From positions 124,001-188,000 of the forward strand of contig NZ_AEUD01000001.1 of assembly GCF_000192435.1 (NCBI RefSeq): 64,000 nt of DNA, given 5' to 3'. The notes below the pieces were generated by a model. It ran no database searches. It had not been told where the DNA came from and saw only the letters and a list, made by a program, of their open reading frames with translations. Below are positions 53,631 to 63,277 of the stretch, in pieces; position 1 is the first letter of the stretch, and each line of letters begins with the position of its first letter. Made by a program: the position numbers and the translations under genes. Source of the DNA: Gordonia neofelifaecis NRRL B-59395 (GTDB lineage Bacteria; Actinomycetota; Actinomycetes; Mycobacteriales; Mycobacteriaceae).

Positions 53631-53670
53631 CGGCGGGGCCGGTCGCGGATGTCCGCGACCGGCCCCGCCG
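53631..53670. terminator. Strong perfect hairpin after the FMN reductase gene
   Basis: 19-base arms (53631-53649 and 53652-53670) pair perfectly around TG and are followed by TCTTTCTC, so it is a near-classic intrinsic terminator. It insulates the nrd promoter region (53671-54064), which has no gene. Confidence 0.85.
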
Positions 53671-53884
53671 TCTTTCTCGGGTGGGTCGCGGCCGATCACA
53701 CGGAATTGTCCTACCCGGGTGGTTGACTCCTCGTCAGGAGGCAGCGCAGACGCACCGCGGCGCGTGTTTCGCCGGGCTCCAGGGCTAGTGGAAGGGGCAG
53801 TTTTGAGACACGCCGAAGGCGCCGAGACACGCCGGGCCACCTGTGGACAACTGCCGCGCGACCTGGGAGTTTCAAGAATGTTAT

Positions 53885-53932
53885 TCACAAGTTCTTGTGG
53901 TCTAGGAAAACGTCACCCACTAGGTGTAGTGT
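53885..53932. promoter_or_regulatory. Two NrdR-like boxes upstream of nrdH
   Basis: TCACAAGTTCTTGTGG (53885-53900) and CCACTAGGTGTAGTGT (53917-53932) are both palindromic 16-mers of the NrdR type (ACACwAnnnnTwGTGT-like). Their starts are 32 bases apart, three helical turns, as known for NrdR pairs. The boxes lie 133-180 bases upstream of nrdH. NrdR is a conserved repressor of ribonucleotide reductase genes; no nrdR gene is in the window. Confidence 0.7.
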
Positions 53933-54064
53933 TTGGGTTGTCCGGGGGGCGGGCGGCAACCGAGCGAATCACACGGATGTCGTTCACTGTGAAAGCAGAG
54001 GATCCGGTCAGAGAAGTCCAGCAAGTCACTCGCAGCAGATCATTCATCTCAAGGGAGTTCATCG

Positions 54065-54298
54065 ATGGCCATCACCGTTTACACCAAGCCCGCCTGCGTC
54101 CAGTGCAATGCGACCTACAAGGCCCTCGACAAGATGGGCTTGGAGTACGACGTGGTGGACATCAGCCAGGACGACGAGGCTCGCGACTACGTGATGGCCC
54201 TCGGCTACTTGCAGGCACCTGTCGTCGTGGTCGGCGACGAGCACTGGTCGGGATTCCGTCCGGACCGCATCAAGTCGCTCGCCGCCAGCGCGGCCTGA
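54065..54298 (+). CDS. nrdH: NrdH glutaredoxin-like redoxin
   Basis: 77 residues from ATG 54065. Redox centre CVQC at residues ~11-14, thioredoxin fold with [20 protein letters not shown] at the end. It reduces the class Ib ribonucleotide reductase and is itself reduced by thioredoxin reductase. First gene after the NrdR boxes. Confidence 0.92.
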   Translation: MAITVYTKPACVQCNATYKALDKMGLEYDVVDISQDDEARDYVMALGYLQAPVVVVGDEHWSGFRPDRIKSLAASAA

Positions 54299-54312
54299 TC
54301 GGGGCGTGCCTC

Positions 54313-54792
54313 ATGGCCGCCGACCCCGATCCACAGAATCCGCTCATCGTCTACTTCTCCTCGGTCTCGGAGTACACCCATCGCTTCGTTCAGAAGCTGG
54401 GGCTGCGGGCCGTCCGAATCCCATTGCTCGACCGCACCTCGTCGTTCCGCGTGGACGAGCCCTACGTGCTGATCACCCCGACCTACGGGGGCGGGAAGAT
54501 CAGCGACACGGGGAGCGTGAGTTCCCACGCCGGCGGCGGGTACGTGCCGAAGCAGGTCATCAAGTTCCTGAACGTCGAACAGAACCGTTCGTTGATCCGG
54601 GGCGTCATCGCCGGAGGCAACACCAACTTCGGTGAGGAGTTCGCGCTGGCGGGCGACATCGTCTCCCACAAGTGTCAGGTGCCGTTCCTGTATCGCTTCG
54701 AGCTGATGGGAACCACTGACGACGTCGAGAGGGTGCGTGCGGGTCTAGCTCAGTTCGTCGCTAGCTCCGCGTTCACCGGCCAGGCCGCCTGA
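54313..54792 (+). CDS. nrdI: NrdI flavodoxin-like protein
   Basis: 159 residues from ATG 54313. Flavodoxin-like fold: [32 protein letters not shown] and [20 protein letters not shown]. NrdI supplies superoxide for assembly of the Mn-tyrosyl cofactor of NrdF. Follows nrdH by 14 bases and precedes nrdE by 56 bases. Confidence 0.9.
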   Translation: MAADPDPQNPLIVYFSSVSEYTHRFVQKLGLRAVRIPLLDRTSSFRVDEPYVLITPTYGGGKISDTGSVSSHAGGGYVPKQVIKFLNVEQNRSLIRGVIAGGNTNFGEEFALAGDIVSHKCQVPFLYRFELMGTTDDVERVRAGLAQFVASSAFTGQAA

Positions 54793-54848
54793 CCGCGGTC
54801 CGGCCACCACAATTCGTAGTAAAAACCACGTTCCACCAGGGAGAAGCA

Positions 54849-57083
54849 GTGTCGCCCACCGCAGTTTCTGTCAGCGAATCAACCGTCTCGGCGAGCAAGT
54901 CGGGGGTGCACACCGGGCCCGCGGGGCACGAACCGGGGGACCTCGACTTCCACGCGCTCAACGCGATGCTCAACCTGTACGACGCCGACGGCAACATCCA
55001 GTTCGACAAGGACCGGGAAGCGGCGCGGCAGTACTTCCTGCAGCACGTCAACCAGAACACCGTGTTCTTCCACGATCTCGATGAGAAGCTCGACTACCTC
55101 ATCAAGGAGAACTACTACGAGCCCGAGGTCCTCGCGAAGTACGACCGCGAGTTCGTCAAGCTCCTGTTCGGTCATGCGTACAGCAAGAAGTTCCGGTTCC
55201 CGACCTTCCTCGGCGCGTTCAAGTACTACACCAGCTACACGCTCAAGACCTTCGACGGCAAGCGCTACCTGGAGCGCTTCGAGGATCGCGTCTGCATGGT
55301 GGCGCTGACCCTGGCGGACGGCGACACCGCGCTCGCGCGGCACCTGGTCGACGAGATCATGGACGGCCGCTTCCAGCCGGCCACTCCGACCTTCCTGAAC
55401 TCGGGCAAGAAGCAGCGCGGCGAGCCGGTCTCGTGCTTCCTGCTCCGCATCGAGGACAACATGGAGTCGATCGGGCGCTCCATCAACTCGGCACTGCAGT
55501 TGAGCAAGCGTGGCGGCGGCGTCGCACTGCTGCTGAGCAACGTCCGTGAGCACGGCGCGCCGATCAAGCGCATCGAGAATCAGAGCTCCGGCGTCATCCC
55601 GATCATGAAGCTGCTCGAGGACTCGTTCAGCTACGCCAACCAGCTCGGCGCACGTCAGGGCGCGGGTGCGGTGTACCTGCACGCGCATCACCCGGACATC
55701 TACCGCTTCCTCGACACCAAGCGCGAGAACGCCGACGAGAAGATCCGCATCAAGACCCTGTCGCTCGGCGTGGTGATCCCCGACATCACCTTCCAGCTCG
55801 CCAAGGACAACGACGACATGTACCTGTTCAGCCCGTACGACGTGGAGCGCGTCTACGGCAAGCCGTTCGCCGATGTGAACGTCTCGGACGAGTACCACGC
55901 GATGGTCGAAGACCGCCGGATCCGCAAGTCGAAGATCAAGGCGCGCGAGTTCTTCCAGACGCTCGCCGAGCTGCAGTTCGAGTCGGGCTACCCGTACATC
56001 ATGTTCGAGGACACGGTGAACCGGTCGAACCCGATCGACGGCAAGGTGACGCATTCCAACCTGTGCTCGGAGATCCTGCAGGTCTCGACGCCGTCGGAGT
56101 TCAACGAGGATCTGACCTACTCGCAGGTCGGCAAGGACATCTCCTGCAATCTCGGCTCGATGAACATCGCGAAGACGATGGACTCGCCCGACTTCGGGCA
56201 GAGCATCGAGACGGCGATCCGCGGTCTGACCGCCGTCGCCGATCAGACCTCTATCGAGTCGGTGCCGTCGATCAAGCGCGCCAACGATGAGGGCCACGCG
56301 ATCGGCCTCGGCCAGATGAACCTGCACGGGTATCTCGCCCGCGAGCGGATCTTCTACGGCAGCGAAGAGGGCATCGACTTCACGAACATGTACTTCTACA
56401 CGGTCCTGTTCCACGCCATCCGCGCGTCGAACAAGATCGCCAAGGAGCGCGGCACCACCTTCGCGGGCTTCGAGAAGAGCAAGTACGCGAGCGGTGAGTT
56501 CTTCGACAAGTACACCGACCAGGTGTGGGAGCCGGCCACCGAGAAGGTGCGCGAGATCTTCGCCAACGCCGGGCCGGGCGAGAGTGGGCAGCTGTTCTCC
56601 GACAACGGGATTCACATTCCGACGCAGGACGACTGGCGTGAGCTGAAGGCGTCGGTCCAGAAGTACGGCATCTACAACCAGAACCTGCAGGCGGTGCCGC
56701 CGACCGGTTCGATCAGCTACATCAACCACTCGACGAGTTCGATCCACCCGGTCGCCTCGAAGATCGAGATCCGCAAGGAAGGCAAGATCGGTCGCGTCTA
56801 CTACCCGGCGCCGTACCTGACCAACGACAACCTGGAGTACTACCAGGACGCGTACGAGATCGGCTACGAGAAGATCATCGACACGTACGCGGCTGCGACG
56901 CAGCATGTCGATCAGGGGCTGAGCCTCACGCTGTTCTTCAAGGACACCGCGTCGACCCGAGACGTCAACAAGGCGCAGATCTACGCATGGCGCAAGGGAA
57001 TCAAGACGCTGTACTACATCCGTCTGCGTCAGATGGCCCTCGAGGGGACTGAGGTGGAGAACTGCGTCAGCTGCATGTTGTGA
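54849..57083 (+). CDS. nrdE: Class Ib ribonucleotide reductase large subunit NrdE
   Basis: 744 residues from GTG 54849. It reduces ribonucleoside diphosphates. Active-site Cys are visible in [36 protein letters not shown] and [12 protein letters not shown]; the C-terminal pair is ENCVSCML, which exchanges electrons with NrdH. Glu/Asn active-site region NLCSEI is intact. No intein is seen inside it. It works with NrdF, encoded 2.8 kb downstream. Confidence 0.95.
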   Translation: MSPTAVSVSESTVSASKSGVHTGPAGHEPGDLDFHALNAMLNLYDADGNIQFDKDREAARQYFLQHVNQNTVFFHDLDEKLDYLIKENYYEPEVLAKYDREFVKLLFGHAYSKKFRFPTFLGAFKYYTSYTLKTFDGKRYLERFEDRVCMVALTLADGDTALARHLVDEIMDGRFQPATPTFLNSGKKQRGEPVSCFLLRIEDNMESIGRSINSALQLSKRGGGVALLLSNVREHGAPIKRIENQSSGVIPIMKLLEDSFSYANQLGARQGAGAVYLHAHHPDIYRFLDTKRENADEKIRIKTLSLGVVIPDITFQLAKDNDDMYLFSPYDVERVYGKPFADVNVSDEYHAMVEDRRIRKSKIKAREFFQTLAELQFESGYPYIMFEDTVNRSNPIDGKVTHSNLCSEILQVSTPSEFNEDLTYSQVGKDISCNLGSMNIAKTMDSPDFGQSIETAIRGLTAVADQTSIESVPSIKRANDEGHAIGLGQMNLHGYLARERIFYGSEEGIDFTNMYFYTVLFHAIRASNKIAKERGTTFAGFEKSKYASGEFFDKYTDQVWEPATEKVREIFANAGPGESGQLFSDNGIHIPTQDDWRELKASVQKYGIYNQNLQAVPPTGSISYINHSTSSIHPVASKIEIRKEGKIGRVYYPAPYLTNDNLEYYQDAYEIGYEKIIDTYAAATQHVDQGLSLTLFFKDTASTRDVNKAQIYAWRKGIKTLYYIRLRQMALEGTEVENCVSCML

Positions 57084-57111
57084 GTGTTACCGTCAGTAAC
57101 GGTTAATTCTC

Positions 57112-57142
57112 ATCGGCCCGCCTCTCACGGAGGCGGGCCGAT
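57112..57142. terminator. Hairpin terminator after nrdE
   Basis: Arms 57112-57124 and 57130-57142 pair perfectly (13 bases) around TCACG. Located 28 bases beyond the nrdE stop, separating it from the homing-endonuclease-like gene. Confidence 0.75.
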
Positions 57143-57231
57143 CGCACTCCATCGGGCACTCCGGATGTCTGACCCCATCGGTATTGTCCGAGCCACATAT
57201 CCAGGGATCGACTCGTGAGGAGTGCACAGCC

Positions 57232-57996
57232 GTGGAAGAGTTGCCGGGCGGTGTGATCTACGGAGTGCGGTTGCGCTCGAGCTACGACTACCGGTACATC
57301 GGCTTAACGACCAAGACCGCAGAGATTCGCCTGAAGCAGCATCTCAAGGCCGCGGCGTACGGGCGGAGGAAAGCGCCGTTCTATGACTGGCTACGCAAGC
57401 AGGACCCTGCCGAGGTAATCGCAGACGTGCTCGCGTGGATCGAGGGTCTGGACGAACTCGGGCAAGCCGAGATCGATTGGATCGCCTATCTACGGAAGGA
57501 CGCGCAGCCGCTCCTGAACTTGTCCGATGGAGGGTTGGGACCCACAGGAGTCGAGTGGACCGCGGAGATGCGTGAGGCAGCGCGTATTCGGTCTACAGGC
57601 CGCAAGTGCGTGAGTCGGTTCGGTGAGGAGAACCCTTTTCGCGGGCGCACGCATTCGGATGATCAACGGGCCAAGTGGAGCCGTGAACGCAAGGGCACGA
57701 ACTCCGGTTCCGACAACCCGAACTACGGCAAGTTCGGAAAGGACCATCCTTCGTTCGGCCACAAGATGTCGGCCGAGGCTCGGGCGGCCCTGTCGGAGCA
57801 ACGCCGAGGGTCCGGCAACCCCAACTTCGGCAAGAAGGCCAGCGCCGAGACGCGCGCCAAGATGTCAGCGGTCCGGAAGGGACGCCCCATGCCGTCGAGT
57901 CGCCGGAGTGCGCACACCCGGCACCACACGAACAAGGGCGTATTCAAGGCGACGTGTCGGCATTGCCGGGACGATGCGGCCGCGTCGGGGGACTGA
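57232..57996 (+). CDS. Free-standing GIY-YIG endonuclease with NUMOD3 motifs (homing-endonuclease-like)
   Basis: 254 residues from GTG 57232, with GAGGAGTG upstream; the frame is open to 57184. The N-terminal GIY-YIG nuclease is visible: GGVIYGVR, YRYIGLTTKTAEIRLKQHLK (catalytic Arg), QAEIDWIAYL (Glu) and PLLNLSDGG (Asn). Three NUMOD3-type DNA-binding units follow (NPFRGRTHSDDQR, NPNYGKFGKDHPSFGHKMS, NPNFGKKASAETRAKMS), and the tail has a basic Cys/His segment (TCRHCRDD). This domain set is typical of phage-type homing endonucleases. It lies alone between nrdE and nrdF, a position long known for such genes in T-even phages. Codon use is less GC-biased than its neighbours, consistent with transfer. 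Confidence 0.8.
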   Translation: MEELPGGVIYGVRLRSSYDYRYIGLTTKTAEIRLKQHLKAAAYGRRKAPFYDWLRKQDPAEVIADVLAWIEGLDELGQAEIDWIAYLRKDAQPLLNLSDGGLGPTGVEWTAEMREAARIRSTGRKCVSRFGEENPFRGRTHSDDQRAKWSRERKGTNSGSDNPNYGKFGKDHPSFGHKMSAEARAALSEQRRGSGNPNFGKKASAETRAKMSAVRKGRPMPSSRRSAHTRHHTNKGVFKATCRHCRDDAAASGD

Positions 57997-58003
57997 CCCG
58001 ATG

Positions 58004-58774
58004 TCAGCCCGCGGTCCAGCCGCCGTCCATCACGTACGACGATCCCGTCATCATTCCGGCGGCGTCGGAGGCGAGAAAGGCCGCCAGTTCCGCGACCTCG
58101 GACGGCTCGATCAGTCGCTTGATCGCGGGACGCGCGAGGAAGATCTTCTCCACGACCTCGTCCTCGGTGATGCCGTGCGTCCGTGCCTGTTCGGCGACCT
58201 GGGCTTCGACGAGGGCGGTCCGGACGTAGCCGGGGTTGATGCAGTTGCTGGTCACCCCGTGCTCACCGCCTTCGAGAGCGGTGACCTTCGACAGCCCTTC
58301 GACCGCGTGCTTCGCCGCCACGTACGCGGCCTTGTATTTCGACGCGCGCAGACCGTGGACGGACGAGACGTGGATGATCCGACCGAACCCGCGGTCGTAC
58401 ATGCCGGGCAGTGCGGCGCGGGTCAGTAGGAAGGGCGCCTCGATCATCAGCGCCGTGATGCGCCGGAACTGAGTCGGGCTGAATTCCTCGATCGGGCTCA
58501 CGTGCTGGATGCCCGCGTTGTCGACGAGGACGTCGACGTCGAGTGTCAGATCGGCGAGCGCGTCGGTGTCGGTGAGATCGACCTGCCAGGCGATCCCGCC
58601 GATCCGGTCGGCCACGGCAGATGCGGCGTCGGAGTTGACGTCCGCGACGGTGACCTGGGCTCCGGCCCGCGCGAAGCGTTCGGCGACGGCCGCGCCGATG
58701 CCAGAGCCTCCTCCGGTGACGATGGCGCGCCGGCCGGCCATCGAAGTGTCGTTGCGCTGGGCGTTGTCGGTCAT
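58004..58774 (-). CDS. Short-chain dehydrogenase, 3-hydroxybutyrate dehydrogenase-like
   Basis: 256 residues from ATG 58774. Rossmann motif TGGGSGIGAAVAERFARAGA, the NAG motif DVLVDNAGIQHVSP, catalytic Ser in IIHVSSVHGL, and the YxxxK pair in YVAAKHAVEGLSK. Similarity is greatest to D-3-hydroxybutyrate dehydrogenase (NAD+). Divergent from the LysR gene 134 bases away, which probably controls it. Inserted between the nrd genes. Confidence 0.8.
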   Translation of the reverse strand: MTDNAQRNDTSMAGRRAIVTGGGSGIGAAVAERFARAGAQVTVADVNSDAASAVADRIGGIAWQVDLTDTDALADLTLDVDVLVDNAGIQHVSPIEEFSPTQFRRITALMIEAPFLLTRAALPGMYDRGFGRIIHVSSVHGLRASKYKAAYVAAKHAVEGLSKVTALEGGEHGVTSNCINPGYVRTALVEAQVAEQARTHGITEDEVVEKIFLARPAIKRLIEPSEVAELAAFLASDAAGMMTGSSYVMDGGWTAG

Positions 58775-58908
58775 CGGGCCTTCTTCCGTCGTCGATCCCG
58801 CGGTGTGCGTCACCCGGTCGGTGGGAGCTGCTGTGCCACGGCATCGTCGATTCTCTTTGCCTGTCGAAGCACACGCAATGACCATCGGCGCCGATAGAAT
58901 CTGCAAAT

Positions 58909-59802
58909 GTGCACATCGGTGAGGTCGACGCAAGCGATCTGGTCGCACTCCTGATGGTCGCCAGGACCGGTCGCTACACGGCGGCGGCGGACCTGCTGGA
59001 CGTCAGTCACACCACGGTGTCCCGACGCATCGCGGCGCTGGAACGATCGCTCGGCGGGCGGCTGCTCGCGCGCGATGCGACGGGCTGGTCGCTGACGGAT
59101 CTCGGCCGGACCGCGGTGGCGGCCGCAGAGGAGATCGAATCGACGCTGGCGCGTCTGCGGTCCGACGCCGACGACGCCCTGCGCGGTTCGGTCCGCATCG
59201 CGGCCACCGAGGGTTTCAGCGCCCGCGTCGTGGTTCCGGTCGTCGCGCGGCTCACGCGTGAGAACCCTTTGCTCTCAGTGGATCTGATGGTGGTGACGCG
59301 GTCAGTCCCGTCGGCGTACTCGGGCATAGACATCGAGATCGTCGTGGAGCGACCGACGAGCCACGACGTGGAGGCGAGTGTGCTCGGCTCGTATCGCCTG
59401 GGCCTGTACGGATCGACGGGCTACCTCGCAGCCGCCGGGGTGCCGGTTCGGCGGGAGGAGTTGATCGGGCGCCCGCTGATCTACTTCGTCGGGTCCATGC
59501 TCACCGTCGACGCCCTCGACGTCGCCAAGCTCGACCTGCCCGCGATGACCGACCGGTTCCGGTCGACGAGCGTTCACGTGCAGGTGGAGGCGACGCGCGC
59601 CGGCATCGGTCTGGGACTGCTGCCGTGCTTCCTCGCCGACGAGCACGACGATCTGACGCGCGTGCTCGCGGCGGAGGTGAACGCCGAGATGTCGTACTGG
59701 ATGGCGATGCGACCGGATGCCGCTCGCCGCCGGGAGGTCGCGGCGCTGGCGAACGCGCTGCGGACACGGGTTGACGAGATCGGTCCGGCACTTGTCGGCT
59801 AG
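58909..59802 (+). CDS. LysR-family transcriptional regulator
   Basis: 297 residues from GTG 58909. The N-terminal helix-turn-helix is MVARTGRYTAAADLLDVSHT then TVSRRIAALERSLGGRL. The effector-binding half has the two-lobe LysR pattern (VRIAATEGFSARVVVPVVAR, VQVEATRAGIGLGLLPCFLA). Divergent from the SDR gene, so it is the likely regulator of that gene. Ligand unknown. Confidence 0.85.
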   Translation: MHIGEVDASDLVALLMVARTGRYTAAADLLDVSHTTVSRRIAALERSLGGRLLARDATGWSLTDLGRTAVAAAEEIESTLARLRSDADDALRGSVRIAATEGFSARVVVPVVARLTRENPLLSVDLMVVTRSVPSAYSGIDIEIVVERPTSHDVEASVLGSYRLGLYGSTGYLAAAGVPVRREELIGRPLIYFVGSMLTVDALDVAKLDLPAMTDRFRSTSVHVQVEATRAGIGLGLLPCFLADEHDDLTRVLAAEVNAEMSYWMAMRPDAARRREVAALANALRTRVDEIGPALVG

Positions 59803-59831
59803 TCCATAAGCGCCAGAAGAGGATGGACTGA

Positions 59832-60884
<1,053 letters not shown>

Positions 60885-60914
60885 CGACGCGGGCTTCGCT
60901 CACGCGGTTGACAC

Positions 60915-61592
60915 TCACCAGGGCGGCGTGCCGACTCCGGTGATGCGGACGGTGCCCCAGGCGGTGATCTCGGCCAGTCGTGCGGGAATCGCCTCGCCGC
61001 GGACGCTCTCGATGCTCGCGGTCGACTGGCCTGTGCGCTTGAGGTCGGCGGCGCGCTCGCTGTACAGCGTTCCGGCCCAATGGAATCGACCGTCGTATCC
61101 GTCGACGCGCCCGCGCCCGCGCAATCGTGCAGTGAGATCCTCGCCGGCCACGGTCACGACCACCTCGTCGTCGAAGACGTCGACGTCGATCGTCTCGTCG
61201 CTGATCCAGTCGTAGTCGGACGGGTCGAATCGCGCGGCGCGGCGCCTGATACGGCTGATCAGGCGGCGCCGCTCGGACTTCATTCCGAGAACCGGCTGTT
61301 CGCGCCGGTCCTGGACCGGCCGGCGGACGCGGACTCCATGGACACCGGCCAGATGCGCCTCGGTCAAGGCGGCGACCACGTAGTCGACGGAACCGTCGCT
61401 GCAGAAGAACGTGTCCGGTGTCTGAGCCGAGGCCACGCCGAGATGATTCGGCGAGGGCGGCGCGTCGTCGGTCACGATCAGATCGGCGGCGCACGAGTCG
61501 TCGACGACGTGGAACGGCAGCGGCGAGTCGGCGAGCCGCCGCCGAGTCCTCTCGATCGCCGGCGAGGTACCGACCAGCGCGATGGTCGTCAC
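60915..61592 (-). CDS. DUF4873 domain protein
   Basis: 225 residues from GTG 61592, overlapping the stop of the diiron oxygenase gene. The N-terminal part looks like a Rossmann-like region (TTIALVGTSPAIERTRRRLA, DLIVTDDAPP). The C-terminal ~90 residues match DUF4873 (VTVAGEDLTARLRGRGRVDG, YDGRFHWAGTLYSE, ARLAEITAWGTVRITGVG). DUF4873 is found at the C-terminus of some flavin monooxygenases in mycolic-acid bacteria. Operon with an AurF-like oxygenase suggests a shared oxidative pathway. Function unknown. Confidence 0.65.
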   Translation of the reverse strand: MTTIALVGTSPAIERTRRRLADSPLPFHVVDDSCAADLIVTDDAPPSPNHLGVASAQTPDTFFCSDGSVDYVVAALTEAHLAGVHGVRVRRPVQDRREQPVLGMKSERRRLISRIRRRAARFDPSDYDWISDETIDVDVFDDEVVVTVAGEDLTARLRGRGRVDGYDGRFHWAGTLYSERAADLKRTGQSTASIESVRGEAIPARLAEITAWGTVRITGVGTPPW

Positions 61593-62530
61593 CTCAAGAA
61601 CCCCGATCGACGCCACATGCGCCTCGCGAGCGGCCCCATCAGTCCGTTCTTCTCGAGGAAGGTCGAGAGCGGTTCGAAGGAGTCGACCTGGACGTTGTGG
61701 AATTCCGGATTGCGCCGGGCGATCCGGGCGATCGCAGCGGGGTCGTCGAACCCGGCGCGTCGGTACATCTCCGGGTTGGTGAACAGTCGCCGGAAGACCG
61801 GTGCTGCGAGCCCGTGCAGGTTCGCAGCGACGACCGTCTCGAATCGGGAGCGGATGGGACGGCGCCGCACGATCGCGTCGCGCGCGAAACCGATGTGCCG
61901 GGCCTCCTCGGTGACGTGGATCTGCATCAGCTGCGCCACCATGGGTTGCAGGTCGGGATCGTTCCTGACCTGCCGTTGAATCGCATCGAAGAGTTCCTCG
62001 CCGACCAGGGTGATGACCCACATCAGCGTTCCGCGCATGACGATCGGCAGGACATGCATCGCCCCGCGCTCCCAGCGGCGCATGCCGTATGCGCGGGCAC
62101 CGGACGTCTCGATCGCCTTGCCGAACATCGTCATGTGGCGGCACTCGTCGCCCATCTCGGTCAGTGAGTAGTGGGTCGTCGCCGCGGCGGGGTCTGCGCG
62201 CATCAGTCGGATCAACAGCGCGCGATTGAGGAGGTTCTCGAACCAGATCCCGACCGACAGGATGTTCGCCATCTCCTGCCGCGACAGTTCGATCCGCTGC
62301 TCACCGGTCATGGCGTCCCACACGTCGGTGCCGTGCAGGGTGACGACCGCCGGCGGAAGGAAGTACTTGCCGTCCACCAGCGGCGCGTCGTAATCGATGT
62401 CGATGATCGGGTCGTACGAGCGGTTGGACGAACTCTTGAGCAGACGATGCGCGATGGTGGTCCGTGCGTCGCGGTAGTCCTGTCGAGATTTCGGCGTCGG
62501 TGTGGTTCTGATGTCGTCTGTCGTGCTCAT
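61589..62530 (-). CDS. AurF-like diiron oxygenase
   Basis: 313 residues from ATG 62530. Ferritin-like diiron signature: ELSRQEMANILSVGIWFENL, TEMGDECRHMTMFGKAI and LMQIHVTEEARHIGFARDAI give the Glu and ExxH metal ligands; a further VGEELFDAIQRQ lies between. This resembles p-aminobenzoate N-oxygenase AurF and related proteins that oxidise amines or aromatic substrates. The reaction here is unknown. Translationally coupled to the DUF4873 gene downstream. Palindromes at 62585-62630 lie in its promoter region. Confidence 0.75.
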   Translation of the reverse strand: MSTTDDIRTTPTPKSRQDYRDARTTIAHRLLKSSSNRSYDPIIDIDYDAPLVDGKYFLPPAVVTLHGTDVWDAMTGEQRIELSRQEMANILSVGIWFENLLNRALLIRLMRADPAAATTHYSLTEMGDECRHMTMFGKAIETSGARAYGMRRWERGAMHVLPIVMRGTLMWVITLVGEELFDAIQRQVRNDPDLQPMVAQLMQIHVTEEARHIGFARDAIVRRRPIRSRFETVVAANLHGLAAPVFRRLFTNPEMYRRAGFDDPAAIARIARRNPEFHNVQVDSFEPLSTFLEKNGLMGPLARRMWRRSGFLR

Positions 62531-62584
62531 GGCAATCCTTGTCGACTCGGTGTCGACGACCTGATCGCGATCGTCGAGACGTCA

Positions 62585-62630
62585 GTGATGAACATCACGT
62601 TACCACTGAATAATGGAACAATCACTGATG
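62585..62630. promoter_or_regulatory. Palindromes in the AT-rich promoter of the diiron oxygenase gene
   Basis: GTGATGAACATCAC (62585-62598) is a 6-bp inverted repeat with AA centre. About 25 bases on, ATCACTGAT (62621-62629) is a second palindrome, and the first site also starts with TCAGTGAT in reverse relation. The stretch is AT-rich compared with flanks and lies 55-100 bases upstream of the oxygenase ATG, so an operator or activator site is probable. The binding protein is unknown. Confidence 0.5.
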
Positions 62631-62668
62631 TCATCTCGGGGAGTGCTGGTCGGTCCGAGCCGCCGAGC

Positions 62669-63265
62669 GTGACGGTCATTCGACGGTCCGACGGCCCCCT
62701 GGACACCTGGTCCGACTTCCGTACCGTCGAGAACATGGAGATCGAGGCCAGGCAGGAGTTGACCGCCAAGTCGGTGCTGGTGATGTTCGTCCTCCCCGTC
62801 GTCTTCGTGGCGATCGGGCTGTGGATGGTCCTCGCTGCCGACAGTTCGTCGTTCCAGCGGGTCATCGGCTGGGCGTCGATCATCTTCTTCGGCGTCGGGG
62901 GTGCGGTGATGGCCGGGCGCTTCCTGTTCGGCGACCGGGGAGTCCTGCTGGTCGACGACGCCGGGATCAGCGGTGCCGGACGACTGGGACAGGCCCGGTG
63001 GTCGGTGCCGTGGTCGAGGATCGACGCCGTCTACGCCGTCACCCAGCATGTCCCGGGCTCATCCGTCGAGCACGTGGCTGTCAGCGTGCTCGACGACCCG
63101 GCCGAGGAATCCTCGGCGATGGCTCGAATGACGGGCGACCTGGTCGGTGTCCCGACCTCGGCAACCGGCCGGATCGCCAGTTGGCAGCCAGGAGTGAGAC
63201 CGCCGGTCGACGACGTGCTGGCCGCGGTCGCCACCCGAGGCGTCACCGTCGTCGACCTCAGGTAG
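62669..63265 (+). CDS. Two-helix membrane protein of unknown function
   Basis: About 198 residues from GTG 62669. The frame is open further upstream to ATG 62588 and there is an internal ATG at 62735; no start has a strong ribosome site, but the coding-like GC pattern begins near 62650. Two membrane helices (VLVMFVLPVVFVAIGLWMVL, GWASIIFFGVGGAVMAGRFL) are followed by a PH-like cytoplasmic part (RGVLLVDDAGISGAG, WSVPWSRIDAVYAV). I do not recognise a function. Divergent from the oxygenase operon. Confidence 0.6.
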   Translation: MTVIRRSDGPLDTWSDFRTVENMEIEARQELTAKSVLVMFVLPVVFVAIGLWMVLAADSSSFQRVIGWASIIFFGVGGAVMAGRFLFGDRGVLLVDDAGISGAGRLGQARWSVPWSRIDAVYAVTQHVPGSSVEHVAVSVLDDPAEESSAMARMTGDLVGVPTSATGRIASWQPGVRPPVDDVLAAVATRGVTVVDLR

Positions 63266-63277
63266 GTCTGTGCAAGG

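Noticed and set aside
54879-56906. Long minus-strand open frame across nrdE
   Set aside because: Antisense shadow; no ribosome site or recognisable motif.
57184-57996. Prophage remnant around the GIY-YIG gene
   Set aside because: No integrase, phage structural genes or attachment repeats nearby; neighbours are metabolic genes.
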